Under the pieces are notes generated by a model that did no database searches, was not told where the DNA came from, and worked only from the letters and a program-made list of their open reading frames with translations. A DNA stretch of 44,025 bases from a virus. The stretch covers positions 1 to 44,025 of IMG/VR virus record IMGVR_UViG_3300032954_000032, one strand, 5' to 3'. Shown piece after piece: positions 11,897 through 18,817 of this stretch. The stretch's first letter is position 1; each line of letters starts with the position of its first letter. The translations under genes were made by a program, and so were the position numbers.

Positions 11897-12693
11897 CCGG
11901 ATTTAGTTTCGATGAAGCTTCGCACTCCTATTTATTGGATGGTCGTCCGCTGACTGGTGTGACGACCATCCTAGGAGTTATAGCGAAGCCCGCGCTTATC
12001 CAATGGGCGGCTAATTTAGCCGCTGCGGAAGCTTTTAAAAGTGTCGCTTCAATCACAGACACAAGTTTAGCAAAACTCATAGAAGCTCTTAACGAACATG
12101 AAAAGATTGACACTGATGCAGCCAGAGAACTCGATAAGCAGTTCCCTGAATGGAAGGCTGCGCGTACTGCTCACACTAAGCGCAAGACCGAAGCTGCTGA
12201 CATCGGAACAAAAGCGCATAAGTTTATCGAGGATTGGGTGAACGTAGACATTATCAATAAAACTCCTCTCATTGAAGGAACACCAGTTGGAGCTTATCCT
12301 TACCCATTGCCGGATAAAGACATCAAACCTATAACCGATAAATTTATCTATTGGGTCAAGCAGAATGATATTACTTTCCTTGAAAGCGAAAAGAGAATCT
12401 ACAGCCGGAAATATTGGTATGCGGGCACGTGCGATTTAGTATTCATCAAGGACGGCAAGAAGCACGTAGGCGACATCAAGACTTCAAGTGGAATCTATGG
12501 ACGAGAATATTTCTTCCAGATGGCTGGTTATCAGATAGCACTGGAAGAAATGGGCGAAAAAGATTTTTTTGCCAATACAATTATCCGGTGCGGAAAGGAT
12601 GGTAGTTTTGAAATTAAAGATAGCTATGATTTAGAATCCGATAAAGCTGGATTCTTGGCTGCCTTAGAACTCTATCGAGAATTAAATAAATAA
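11875..12693 (+). CDS. PD-(D/E)XK (RecB/exonuclease-type) nuclease
   Basis: The 272-residue protein carries the core of the RecB-like nuclease superfamily: GTKAHKFIEDW (111-121, His115 and Glu119), AGTCDLVF (183-190, Asp187), GDIKTSS (199-205, Asp200 and Lys202) and QMAGYQIA (215-222). It would be a metal-dependent DNA exonuclease for recombination or genome processing. An SSB-like gene follows 2 bp downstream, forming a recombination pair, though no annealing protein was recognised. The ATG overlaps the micropeptide ORF. Confidence 0.88.
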   Translation: MPSETPITGFSFDEASHSYLLDGRPLTGVTTILGVIAKPALIQWAANLAAAEAFKSVASITDTSLAKLIEALNEHEKIDTDAARELDKQFPEWKAARTAHTKRKTEAADIGTKAHKFIEDWVNVDIINKTPLIEGTPVGAYPYPLPDKDIKPITDKFIYWVKQNDITFLESEKRIYSRKYWYAGTCDLVFIKDGKKHVGDIKTSSGIYGREYFFQMAGYQIALEEMGEKDFFANTIIRCGKDGSFEIKDSYDLESDKAGFLAALELYRELNK

Positions 12694-12695
12694 CT

Positions 12696-13145
12696 ATGAA
12701 ATATACTAAATCCGGTAGTACAAGCGGTGCTTGGGTCAAGGTTGCAGACCTGGTTAAAGGCCAGAAAGCTAAGATTGTAAGCGAAACTACCGCCCAACCT
12801 AGCTCATTTACCGATAGAAACGGTAATCCTAAGACCCAAGATGTCGCTAAAGTGCGTTTTGAGGGCCAAAATGAGGCTGTAAACGTGTCTTTGAACCGAG
12901 CGACGATAAATGCCCTCATCGACGCTTTTGGCGACGATTCTGTGGGCTGGCAAGGCCATTATTTGACCTGTGAAATCGAAAAAGTGCGTGTTGGAGGCAT
13001 AATGCGACTTGTCCTTTACTTAGTGCCGGAAGGCTACGAAAAAGTAGATGACGCAAATGGCTATGCAGTCATCCAGCGCAAAGCTATCCAGCAAGCCGCT
13101 GTTTCAACAGGGGATGATGTTGAACTTGAAGACATTCCATTCTAA
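12696..13145 (+). CDS. ssb: Single-stranded DNA-binding protein-like
   Basis: A 149-residue OB-fold-like protein that ends in the acidic tail DDVELEDIPF, the hallmark C-terminal tip by which SSBs recruit partner enzymes. The N-terminal 100 residues are beta-rich (AKVRFEGQNEAVNVSLNRAT, HYLTCEIEKVRVGGIMRLVLY). It sits 2 bp after the exonuclease gene and 3 bp before fic, so is co-transcribed with the recombination module. Confidence 0.75.
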   Translation: MKYTKSGSTSGAWVKVADLVKGQKAKIVSETTAQPSSFTDRNGNPKTQDVAKVRFEGQNEAVNVSLNRATINALIDAFGDDSVGWQGHYLTCEIEKVRVGGIMRLVLYLVPEGYEKVDDANGYAVIQRKAIQQAAVSTGDDVELEDIPF

Positions 13146-13148
13146 TCT

Positions 13149-13643
13149 ATGCAACATCCTCACGAAATTTCTAAACTTGAAAAAGAATTCCTAAATGAGT
13201 CTAATGCCATTGAAGGCGTGACTGATTTAGGAAGTTTAACGCAAGCCGCTTTTGCTTGGATCTGGCTAAAAGAACAGAAGAAAATGACTATAAGAACTGT
13301 TCTTAAGACCCACAAGATTTTGATGCTTCATCAGCCTCTTTATCCGAACGAAAAAGGCTATTGGCGAGAAGTGCCAGTTTTTGTCGGCGGTCGGGCAGGT
13401 GCAGATTGGCGGACTATCCAAACTAAGGTTAAAGCCTGGGCGCAACTGATGAACGATAAAAATATAGTAGATTGGAAAACGCTTCACATAATGTATGAAA
13501 AAATCCATCCTTTTGTAGATGGAAATGGACGAACCGGCAGGATGTTTATGAACTACCATAGATTAAGATTGGGGCTTCCTCTCTTAATCATTCACGCTGG
13601 CAAAGAGCAGCAAGAATATTATAAATGGTTTGATGAACATTAA
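13149..13643 (+). CDS. Fic-domain protein (AMP-transferase type)
   Basis: The 164-residue protein has a complete Fic active-site loop HPFVDGNGRTGR (120-131), with catalytic His120 and the anion-binding GNGR. The N-terminal SNAIEG (18-23) fits the inhibitory motif (S/T)xxxE(G/N), so activity is probably autoinhibited as in N-terminal-motif Fic proteins. It would AMPylate or otherwise modify a host protein. No antitoxin gene is adjacent. Its placement inside the recombination operon is odd and suggests early host take-over. Confidence 0.9.
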   Translation: MQHPHEISKLEKEFLNESNAIEGVTDLGSLTQAAFAWIWLKEQKKMTIRTVLKTHKILMLHQPLYPNEKGYWREVPVFVGGRAGADWRTIQTKVKAWAQLMNDKNIVDWKTLHIMYEKIHPFVDGNGRTGRMFMNYHRLRLGLPLLIIHAGKEQQEYYKWFDEH

Positions 13644-14019
13644 ACTTCGTCCTGCTGATATCAAATTTTCGCAAATCATCCGCACACGGGATGGATGGCG
13701 ATGCGTACGCTGCGGTACACAGTATTATCCGCCTACCAGAGGCTTACAGAATAGCCATTTCTGGGGACGCGGACGGGAGAATACAAGATTTGATTTCGAA
13801 AATTGCGACGCACTGTGTACTGCGTGCCATCAGTATTGGGGCGGCGACGGACGAGAAGAGTATATCGAATTCAAGAAAAAACAGCTTGGCGAAGAGGGCT
13901 ATAAAAACCTCAAAATCCGTGCGTTTACTTATAAGAAAAAGGATGATAAATTAGTTTTGTTATGGCTTAAACAATATGAACACGACCACCAAAATCTTCA
14001 AATGCGATTGCAAAAATGA
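13633..14019 (+). CDS. HNH/NinG-like recombination nuclease
   Basis: The 128-residue protein (ATG at 13633, overlapping fic by 11 nt) has CVRC near residue 24-27, LQNSHFWGRG (about 38-47) and ALCTACHQYW (about 60-69), the two Cys pairs and central His of NinG/HNH-type zinc nucleases. The family acts in phage recombination or junction processing. It fits the exonuclease-SSB context. Confidence 0.75.
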   Translation: MNIKLRPADIKFSQIIRTRDGWRCVRCGTQYYPPTRGLQNSHFWGRGRENTRFDFENCDALCTACHQYWGGDGREEYIEFKKKQLGEEGYKNLKIRAFTYKKKDDKLVLLWLKQYEHDHQNLQMRLQK

Positions 14020-14125
14020 GATTCAGGATAAAATGTACGGGTCTCAAATGAGGGTTTACAATAAGACAGCTAAAGGCGAAAAAACTTATCGCTGCACAGT
14101 CTGTCAGAAAGAACAAAATGCTTAA
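13976..14125 (+). CDS. Small zinc-ribbon protein, 49 aa
   Basis: A 49-residue protein with CDC near residue 10-12 and CTVC at 40-43, separated by QDKMYGSQMRVYNK. It is a two-Cys-pair zinc ribbon of a type seen in many phage genomes and of unknown role. It overlaps the NinG-like gene by 44 nt and the following gene by 8 nt. Confidence 0.65.
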   Translation: MNTTTKIFKCDCKNEIQDKMYGSQMRVYNKTAKGEKTYRCTVCQKEQNA

Positions 14126-14462
14126 AATTCCAGGCACAATCGAAGAATTTAAAAGCCGAGCGGATAATACTTGGGCTTTAAAAATAGGCACGCAGGAACT
14201 TTCAAAGGATGACGTGGCGGAATTAGCTATGCAGAAAGGCCAGCTTGGATACTTTGTTTTCGCTGCCCAAGAAAATATCACTGATGCCGATATTCCAACT
14301 GAACAAATTGAATATCAAGGTGAAAAAACTCCAGGCCAACGATTGCGTGGCGTGCTTTACCGCCTATGGGAGCAAGACCACGCCGGATTTAAAGATTTTG
14401 AAACATTCTATCGTAGCCGAATGGAACGGCTTATCGAACAGATCAAGGAAAAATTAACTTAA
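14118..14462 (+). CDS. Conserved phage hypothetical protein, 114 aa
   Basis: The 114-residue protein ends with TPGQRLRGVLYRLWEQDHAG and a basic helix RMERLIEQIKEKL. I recognise the overall pattern (GTQELSKDDVAEL..., ...TPxQRLRxVLYxLWEQ...) from uncharacterised phage proteins in replication or recombination modules. It is the last protein gene before the tRNA/structured-RNA region. Confidence 0.65.
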   Translation: MLKIPGTIEEFKSRADNTWALKIGTQELSKDDVAELAMQKGQLGYFVFAAQENITDADIPTEQIEYQGEKTPGQRLRGVLYRLWEQDHAGFKDFETFYRSRMERLIEQIKEKLT

Positions 14463-14469
14463 ACCTCAA

Positions 14470-14544
14470 TGCCTTATAGCTCAATGGTAGAGCGTTCCCC
14501 TGTTAAGGGAAGGGTTGCTGGTTCGAGTCCAGCTAAGGCAGCCA
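14470..14544 (+). tRNA. tRNA-Asn(GTT)
   Basis: A perfect cloverleaf: acceptor TGCCTTA/TAAGGCA, D stem GCTC/GAGC, anticodon stem TTCCC/GGGAA with loop CTGTTAA (anticodon GTT), T arm GCTGG-TTCGAGT-CCAGC, G73 and encoded CCA. It follows the early gene operon by 7 bp. Confidence 0.95.
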
Positions 14545-14921
14545 TAAAGATTATATAGGTGGTACTAATTTACAACGATGACAGATAAGCAGAGCCGATT
14601 TGCACTTTTGGAACTGCACTCTGAAAATCCCTAAACCCTCATCGCCACGAATTAGTTAAATGGAGTAGGTGCTCCAGCCACTATCGAATAGTTCTTTTGT
14701 ATGAGTAGCGTGACTGAATAATCCTCGCAAGTGGGATAAGGTATCGTCCGTTTAGCCAACGGCCTAGTGGTTGAGGCGACGAGGGACGAGTTGGCGGAGC
14801 ACCCCTAAATCGAATTACATCGAATTAAGGCTAGCTTGCAATCGCCGAGTCTTGCGGGTAAACGCTTAAACCACGTGTCCCGCCGCTACTCTTACAAAAG
14901 AATTATATGATTGGTTGGAAC
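14545..14921 (+). ncRNA. Structured RNA cassettes between tRNA-Asn and tRNA-His
   Basis: No ORF is supported in 377 bp, but strong nested inverted repeats are present. Cassette A (14565-14655) is closed by CTAATT/AATTAG and CGATGA/TCATCG with an inner CAGAG/CTCTG. Cassette B (14668-14803) is closed by GGTGCTCC/GGAGCACC with an inner GCCAAC/GTTGGC stacked directly on it. A weaker one (14829-14895) has GCGGG/CCCGC. A direct repeat ATCGAATTA occurs twice at 14809-14827. None fits a tRNA, tmRNA or known ribozyme core that I can recognise. Confidence 0.6.
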
Positions 14922-14997
14922 CTCGTGGTAGTTCAAATAGCTAGAACACCCGTCTGTGACACGGGAGATGAGGGTGCAACTCCCTCCTATGAGACCA
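14922..14997 (+). tRNA. tRNA-His(GTG)
   Basis: Acceptor CTCGTGG/CTATGAG (two G-U pairs), D stem GTTC/GAAC, anticodon stem CCCGT/ACGGG with loop CTGTGAC (anticodon GTG), T arm GAGGG-TGCAACT-CCCTC, A73 and encoded CCA. The T-loop TGCAACT is atypical, and the His identity elements G-1 and C73 are absent (C and A here). The flanks TGATTGG and CCAATCA form a further inverted repeat around the gene. Confidence 0.8.
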
Positions 14998-15028
14998 CGA
15001 TATTCTAGCCAATCATTAAACTATATTT

Positions 15029-15244
15029 ATGGAAAAACTTGAACCTTTCAAATTTAAGGCCTTTCGTGAAATTTACGATTTAGCAGACTATTGTAATAAA
15101 ATAGTTGACCGCCAAAACCGCATTGTGGAAGCTATAAAGTATTTAGCAAAAGAAGTAGACCATTTAGGCGATAGGGCTATGGGTATTGAAAAGTCGTGGG
15201 GTAATATGTCCCAAGTTAAAATTAACGAGATATTAGAGGAGTAG
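15029..15244 (+). CDS. Hypothetical helical protein, 71 aa
   Basis: A 71-residue, entirely helical, charged protein (FREIYDLADYCNKIVDRQNR...EAIKYLAKEVDHLGD) that may form a short coiled coil. It starts 31 bp after tRNA-His and is followed within 2 bp by the next gene. Family unknown. Confidence 0.6.
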   Translation: MEKLEPFKFKAFREIYDLADYCNKIVDRQNRIVEAIKYLAKEVDHLGDRAMGIEKSWGNMSQVKINEILEE

Positions 15245-15246
15245 CT

Positions 15247-15513
15247 ATGAAACCCAAAGTGAAAAAAATTAAGGCGTGGGCAGTCATTAATATCGAATTG
15301 GGAGAAATTTGTTTAACAGGACACCTGAATGACGACCCCGTAGCACCTGTTTTGATTGATTCAGGTAAAGCTATTTTTGACAGTAGGGCTGAAGCGATTG
15401 CTTACTTTAAAACTTTTCCAGTAAATGATTTCTTAAAAATCCTCCCCGTCACCATTACAATTAACTCCCATAAAAATGGACAACGCCGAAAGAGCAAAAT
15501 TCCTGGAAGGTAA
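15247..15513 (+). CDS. Hypothetical protein, 88 aa
   Basis: An 88-residue protein with the pattern of a small alpha/beta domain: KAWAVINIELGEICLTG, DSGKAIFDSRAEAIAYFKTF, then a strand KILPVTITI. The 'value - DSRAEAIAYF - value' layout resembles short phage proteins that report a field and sit next to zinc peptides. It overlaps the next gene by 38 nt. Function unknown. Confidence 0.6.
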   Translation: MKPKVKKIKAWAVINIELGEICLTGHLNDDPVAPVLIDSGKAIFDSRAEAIAYFKTFPVNDFLKILPVTITINSHKNGQRRKSKIPGR

Positions 15514-15673
15514 ACCGAGCTATAACTGCCGGTTCCACCCTACCGATTACTGGCATGAAGTCGGCTGTCCGCACCGCGATTGGACTAAAGAAGAATTACA
15601 GGACGCTTTGGATAAAGCTAAGCGTTCAATGGAATTGCAAGTTGAATTAAGAAATGTGGGTGATAATTTTTAA
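15476..15673 (+). CDS. Small Cys/His protein, 65 aa
   Basis: A 65-residue protein with a possible zinc site C18, H21, H27, C31, H33 (NCRFHPTDYWHEVGCPHRDW), then a charged helix to the C-terminus. It overlaps the upstream gene by 38 nt. No family recognised. Confidence 0.6.
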   Translation: MDNAERAKFLEGKPSYNCRFHPTDYWHEVGCPHRDWTKEELQDALDKAKRSMELQVELRNVGDNF

Positions 15674-15697
15674 CCCCTCATTAAGGAAGGATGGAAA

Positions 15698-15883
15698 ATG
15701 AAAGACCATTACCACAAAGCAGCAGATGAAATTATCAAAGCAGTAGATGAGGCATTTGATTTCGTAAAAGCAATGGGTGGCAGAGATGGCTTAGTTTCTG
15801 AAATAAATATGCGGCGAGCTAAAAAACAGATAATTGAATTATTAAAAGCTAATTTTAACGCTAAAAAGTCAAAGTTCCAATAA
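15698..15883 (+). CDS. Hypothetical helical protein, 61 aa
   Basis: A 61-residue helical protein (HKAADEIIKAVDEAFDFVKA ... RRAKKQIIELLKANF) with a strong Shine-Dalgarno site (AAGGAAGGATGG) before its ATG. A palindrome GCTCCATTGGAGC lies after the gene at about 15894. Function unknown. Confidence 0.6.
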   Translation: MKDHYHKAADEIIKAVDEAFDFVKAMGGRDGLVSEINMRRAKKQIIELLKANFNAKKSKFQ

Positions 15884-15920
15884 TTTTTTAACCGCTCCAT
15901 TGGAGCATAAGGAGAGTGTT

Positions 15921-16082
15921 ATGTTTGGCAAACTTGATATTGAGGGCTTAATTGTTCAATTTTATAGCCAAGCTATTAAATTAGCGCAGGCAAATAACCA
16001 AGTTGTCGGAGTAAAAAATGATTATTATATAACTCTTGAACAATTAGAAAATATGCTTAAAAATGTTAAAGAGTTAATTTAA
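15921..16082 (+). CDS. Hypothetical protein, 53 aa
   Basis: Starting from ATG 15921 with SD AAGGAG gives 53 residues, mostly helical (DIEGLIVQFYSQAIKLAQAN, LEQLENMLKNVKELI). An in-frame TTG at 15900 lacks a good RBS. The downstream sequence begins the structured RNA array. Function unknown. Confidence 0.6.
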   Translation: MFGKLDIEGLIVQFYSQAIKLAQANNQVVGVKNDYYITLEQLENMLKNVKELI

Positions 16083-16111
16083 CCCCTTGAGCTTAACTTT
16101 AGGCTCTGGGG
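16083..16111 (+). terminator. Hairpin after the 53-aa gene (no U-tract)
   Basis: CCCC (16083-16086)/GGGG (16108-16111) and GAGC (16089-16092)/GCTC (16103-16106) form one hairpin directly after the stop codon. No T-run follows, so it is more likely a 3' stabiliser or processing hairpin, or the first member of the array, than a true terminator. Confidence 0.4.
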
Positions 16112-16112
16112 C

Positions 16113-16185
16113 GGGCGGTGGTATGACTCCGGATTGACAGTTGATTTAATTCAACCAATTTATGGTCTAGCTAGTATCATCGCCC
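16113..16185 (+). ncRNA. Structured RNA cassette 1
   Basis: GGGCGGTGGTA (16113-16123) pairs along its whole length with TATCATCGCCC (16175-16185), 11 bp with two G-U pairs. The inner GTTGA/TCAAC forms a second hairpin. The G-U pairs favour an RNA transcribed from the plus strand. It is followed by the linker AAAAGTTTAGGAATTAAGAG (16200-16219). Confidence 0.6.
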
Positions 16186-16227
16186 ACTCTAGATAAACTA
16201 AAAGTTTAGGAATTAAGAGAAAATTAT

Positions 16228-16377
16228 ATGATTATAGCTTTGGTGATTTGTTTAATGGGTATGAGTTTTTGGTGGGGCTTTTTGTGTGGACTATGGCGGG
16301 AAAAGAAAGCATTAGATATAGCAAAACAATGTTTAGATGAATGGGAAAAAGAGAGAAATCAATATTTAAAAGTTTAG
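16228..16377 (+). CDS. Single-pass membrane protein, 49 aa
   Basis: A 49-residue protein with an N-terminal membrane helix (MIIALVICLMGMSFWWGFLC) and a charged cytoplasmic-type tail (REKKALDIAKQCLDEWEKER). It is flanked on both sides by the linker repeat of the RNA array, so it looks like one cassette in it. No clear Shine-Dalgarno site. Function unknown. Confidence 0.55.
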   Translation: MIIALVICLMGMSFWWGFLCGLWREKKALDIAKQCLDEWEKERNQYLKV

Positions 16378-16397
16378 GAATTAAAAGTTAGTTTGTT

Positions 16398-16506
16398 TAC
16401 CCTCCAGCGAAAGTTGGAGAACTTGTCAGAACTCTCAACCCGAAAGATAACAGCGGACTCGTCGCAAGACTTGGGTCATCTTTGCAAACTTTCGGGCTTG
16501 AGGGTA
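16398..16506 (+). ncRNA. Structured RNA cassette 2
   Basis: TACCCTC (16398-16404)/GAGGGTA (16500-16506) closes a multibranch fold. Inside are CTCCA/TGGAG (about 16402-16419) and the perfect 8-bp CCCGAAAG (16439-16446)/CTTTCGGG (16489-16496). Linkers lie on both sides. No ORF is supported. Confidence 0.65.
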
Positions 16507-16530
16507 AGCAAATTAACAGTTAGTTTGTTT

Positions 16531-16620
16531 TTGGGGTGTGGGTAAGGCCATGACTGCCACGAGTGCACGGAGAAGGCAGAGGAAGCCCCCAAGCTATGGA
16601 AATATCGCTTTCCCACCCAT
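16531..16620 (+). ncRNA. Structured RNA cassette 3
   Basis: GTGGG (16538-16542)/CCCAC (16612-16616), extended by two G-C pairs after a one-base bulge, closes the cassette. CTGCC (16554-16558)/GGCAG (16575-16579) and AAGC/GCTT form inner hairpins. It is bounded by linkers 3 and 4 and has no ORF. Confidence 0.6.
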
Positions 16621-16648
16621 CATAAGCAAATTAAAAGTTAGTTTGTTT

Positions 16649-16754
16649 CTGGGGGCTGATAGCCAGTCATAGCCCAATCGCATTGTTAAGGCGACGGCAA
16701 ACAAAGGACGGGTTTAACACTAAGCCTTTCTGGAGCGCACTATCAGTCCCTACA
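16649..16754 (+). ncRNA. Structured RNA cassette 4
   Basis: GGG-g-CTGATAG (CTGATAG at 16656-16662) pairs with CTATCAG-t-CCC (16740-16750), a 7-bp plus 3-bp closing stem. The interior folds less obviously. It is bounded by linkers 4 and 5; linker 5 runs into the ATG of the next gene. Confidence 0.6.
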
Positions 16755-16774
16755 AGTAAATTAATAGTTAGATT

Positions 16775-16927
16775 ATGACCATCCAAGAAATGCGAGAATT
16801 GTGTGAAGAAATAAAGCAAGCGATAATGGTTGCCAACGACCAAGGCCAGCACCAGCGGGTGCAGTGGCTCAAGTACAAGAAGAAACAAATTAAGGCTAAA
16901 ATTCAAACATTATGGACTACAAAATGA
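16775..16927 (+). CDS. Hypothetical helical protein, 50 aa
   Basis: A 50-residue, wholly helical, basic protein (MRELCEEIKQAIMVANDQGQ, then KYKKKQIKAKIQTLW) with possible coiled-coil or RNA-binding character. It begins 3 bp after the last linker of the RNA array, and its TGA overlaps an ATG of the next gene (ATGA). No family recognised. Confidence 0.6.
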   Translation: MTIQEMRELCEEIKQAIMVANDQGQHQRVQWLKYKKKQIKAKIQTLWTTK

Positions 16928-17100
16928 AGAAACTTACACTAAAAGAGTTCCAGCTTCTGCCCGATAAAATCTATGAAAAGATTAAAGGCCAGTATGTATT
17001 AGAATTAAACGGGCATACTTATTATGGTTTTCGCTCTAAAAAAGATATAATGCAAGCATTAAAGCCACCGGTGGTCGAGGTGGTCTACAATAAATATTAA
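16924..17100 (+). CDS. Hypothetical protein, 58 aa
   Basis: The ATG at 16924 overlaps the upstream TGA, giving 58 residues; an in-frame ATG at 16912 is the alternative. LTLKEFQLLPDKIYEKIKGQ leads into a small beta part (YVLELNGHTYYGF). Function unknown. Confidence 0.6.
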   Translation: MKKLTLKEFQLLPDKIYEKIKGQYVLELNGHTYYGFRSKKDIMQALKPPVVEVVYNKY

Positions 17101-17113
17101 AGAAAGGAGTTAA

Positions 17114-17599
17114 ATGAAAATATTAGGATGGACAATATTAGGTATCATCGGATTTTTTGCGCTTTGGGCTATCGGCATTGCGTTTGGGCTTATCCAGACC
17201 CCGTTCCATTCTGCTTCGAATGTCGTTACCACCAAGCAGCAAGAAATTGACCAAGTAGTCAATGGCAACAATGCCATTTATAGCTACGATTGGTTCAAAC
17301 AGCAAGACCAGGACATTAATGCTAACCTGCTCAAGATTAACGACGCACAAGCTGTGGTCGATAGCTTTGAGAAATTACACGGCCCCGCAAGCACCTGGTC
17401 ATTTGATGTCAACACCGAAGATAGCCGGTTGCGTGCGGTTGTTTCCGGCTTACAGCAACAGCAAGAACAATTAGTGGCGGACTATAATGCCGCCGCTTCG
17501 GAAGCCAATAAGAATATATTTTTAAACGGCCTTGTCCCCAGCTTTCTTGATGTCAACAAGATGGTCGGGGGCGTGAGCCTTGGAAGTTCAAACAACTAA
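17114..17599 (+). CDS. Membrane-anchored exported coiled-coil protein
   Basis: A 161-residue protein with one N-terminal membrane helix (WTILGIIGFFALWAIGIAFG, 6-25) and an outside domain with helical heptads (IYSYDWFKQQDQDINANLLK, then QQQQEQLVADYNAAASEANKN). The NAIYSYDWF...DINA and LVADYNA pattern recurs in small exported phage-linked proteins I have seen, role unknown. Good SD AAAGGAG. Its TAA overlaps the ATG of the next exported protein (TAATG), so the two may form one surface complex, for example superinfection exclusion (inference). Confidence 0.7.
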   Translation: MKILGWTILGIIGFFALWAIGIAFGLIQTPFHSASNVVTTKQQEIDQVVNGNNAIYSYDWFKQQDQDINANLLKINDAQAVVDSFEKLHGPASTWSFDVNTEDSRLRAVVSGLQQQQEQLVADYNAAASEANKNIFLNGLVPSFLDVNKMVGGVSLGSSNN

Positions 17600-18210
17600 T
17601 GAAATTCAACAAACGCTGGCTATTGCTTTTAGTGCCAATAGCCGCTATCGCTTTAATGGCTGATTCTTGCGACGGTAGCCCTAGCGATAATGCCAATACA
17701 AGTGCGACCGTCCAGCAAGGGACAGTTCGTTATGAAGCTGATGTAACGGAAAAAAACCAAGAAACCTTGGACAAGAATCAGCCTATCCCCACTATAACCC
17801 AATCAAATGAACGGGCAAATTTGATTGAACGATTAAATCGGTTCAATGACCCAAACAAAGTCAGCTATATCTACCTGATTGACTACGGCAAGGTAATGGC
17901 GTTCTACACTATCAAAGGCAAAGTCAGTTCGGTAGATTCATACCTCACAACTTCTACACAATTAGTCGATGACAACGGCCAGCCCTGTAATGCTAGTAAC
18001 GGAGATGTAGGCAACGGTAATGGTGCAGAAAATGGTTGTTATCCGGTTGAAAGCCCTGATTTAGACGGTAGTTACGGCAGCAACGGCAATGCAATATTCT
18101 TTTTCACGACTTCGAACGTCTACGTGGAATGGCAAGGCGACTATATGCTAGTCGACCAGCCGCTCCAATTAAGCACGCCGCCGGAGTTAGTTCAAACAGT
18201 AGGCAAATAA
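17599..18210 (+). CDS. Exported conserved protein with SPDLDGSYGSNG motif
   Basis: A 203-residue protein with a signal sequence (KRWLLLLVPIAAIALMADSC); Cys24 could be a lipid-anchored residue although the lipobox is imperfect (ADSC). The mature part has NLIERLNRFNDPNKVSYIYL, VMAFYTIKGKVSSV and ESPDLDGSYGSNGNAIFFF, a strongly conserved pattern I recognise from uncharacterised small exported proteins of phages and bacteria. It is translationally coupled to the membrane protein before it. Confidence 0.7.
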   Translation: MKFNKRWLLLLVPIAAIALMADSCDGSPSDNANTSATVQQGTVRYEADVTEKNQETLDKNQPIPTITQSNERANLIERLNRFNDPNKVSYIYLIDYGKVMAFYTIKGKVSSVDSYLTTSTQLVDDNGQPCNASNGDVGNGNGAENGCYPVESPDLDGSYGSNGNAIFFFTTSNVYVEWQGDYMLVDQPLQLSTPPELVQTVGK

Positions 18211-18230
18211 TTAGCGATGAAAGGACACTT

Positions 18231-18815
18231 ATGTCATTTAGTTGGTCAAGAGAAGAGAGGTTAAAAAACGAGGGCTTTCAAAAAGCCCAAGATCAGATGA
18301 CCGACCGAGAGCAGGCGGTCATTACTAGAGAACGTGAATTAGCCAAGAGAGCTGCTGAATTGGAAGCCAAAGGAGATAGGATTAATATTCTGAATGAGAA
18401 CCACGATGATATTGTAGTCTTGACGAATCAGGCGAAATTTGACTTGGAAAAGGCAAGTTTCGAATCCGAAAAAGCGGATTTTGAAATCACCAAAAAGAAT
18501 TTAGCAAATGATGCTTCGCTGTTACAGAAGAAACTGGACGAGAAAGACCGAGAGTGCCAAGTTAGGCTTGATAATCAAGCCAGCAGTCTGGCTGTGGAAT
18601 ACGCCAAATCTACTAACGAACTCTATGACCGTGCAATAAGAGGCGAAGCCAAAGCAGATGCAAAAGATGCCATCATCGCTTCTAAAGACCAGGAAATCAC
18701 TCGCTTAGACGAGCTACTCAAAGTCACGATGGGCAAACTGACTCAAATAGATGTCAAAGGTCTGACGATTCACGTCGAGAACGACCATAAGTTTAGTGCT
18801 AAAGACAAGGAGTAA
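18231..18815 (+). CDS. Long coiled-coil protein
   Basis: From ATG 18231 (SD AAAGGA) it encodes 194 residues, nearly all charged heptad helix (REQAVITRERELAKRAAELE, DLEKASFESEKADFEITKKN), ending in a beta-like tail (TQIDVKGLTIHVENDHKF). An upstream in-frame start at 18129 would run over the previous gene and is rejected. It resembles cytoplasmic structural or scaffold-like proteins. No specific family. Confidence 0.65.
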   Translation: MSFSWSREERLKNEGFQKAQDQMTDREQAVITRERELAKRAAELEAKGDRINILNENHDDIVVLTNQAKFDLEKASFESEKADFEITKKNLANDASLLQKKLDEKDRECQVRLDNQASSLAVEYAKSTNELYDRAIRGEAKADAKDAIIASKDQEITRLDELLKVTMGKLTQIDVKGLTIHVENDHKFSAKDKE

Positions 18816-18817
18816 TT

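Larger units (their letters stand above)
16200..16774 (+). repeat. Linker repeat family of the RNA cassette array
   Basis: Five related linkers punctuate this stretch: AAAAGTTTAGGAATTAAGAG (16200-16219); the same with AAAAG, then TTAGTTTGTTT (16368-16398); AAATTAACAGTTAGTTTG within 16507-16530; AAATTAAAAGTTAGTTTG within 16625-16648; AAATTAATAGTTAGATT within 16755-16774. They separate a small gene, three structured cassettes and the next gene start. The copies are too similar to be chance. Confidence 0.75.

Noticed and set aside
16399-16754. tRNA genes, hammerhead ribozymes or integron attC sites in the RNA cassettes
   Set aside because: No T-loop GTTCRANYC, no CUGANGA/GAAA core, and linker GTTAGTT does not fit the attC core GTTRRRY.
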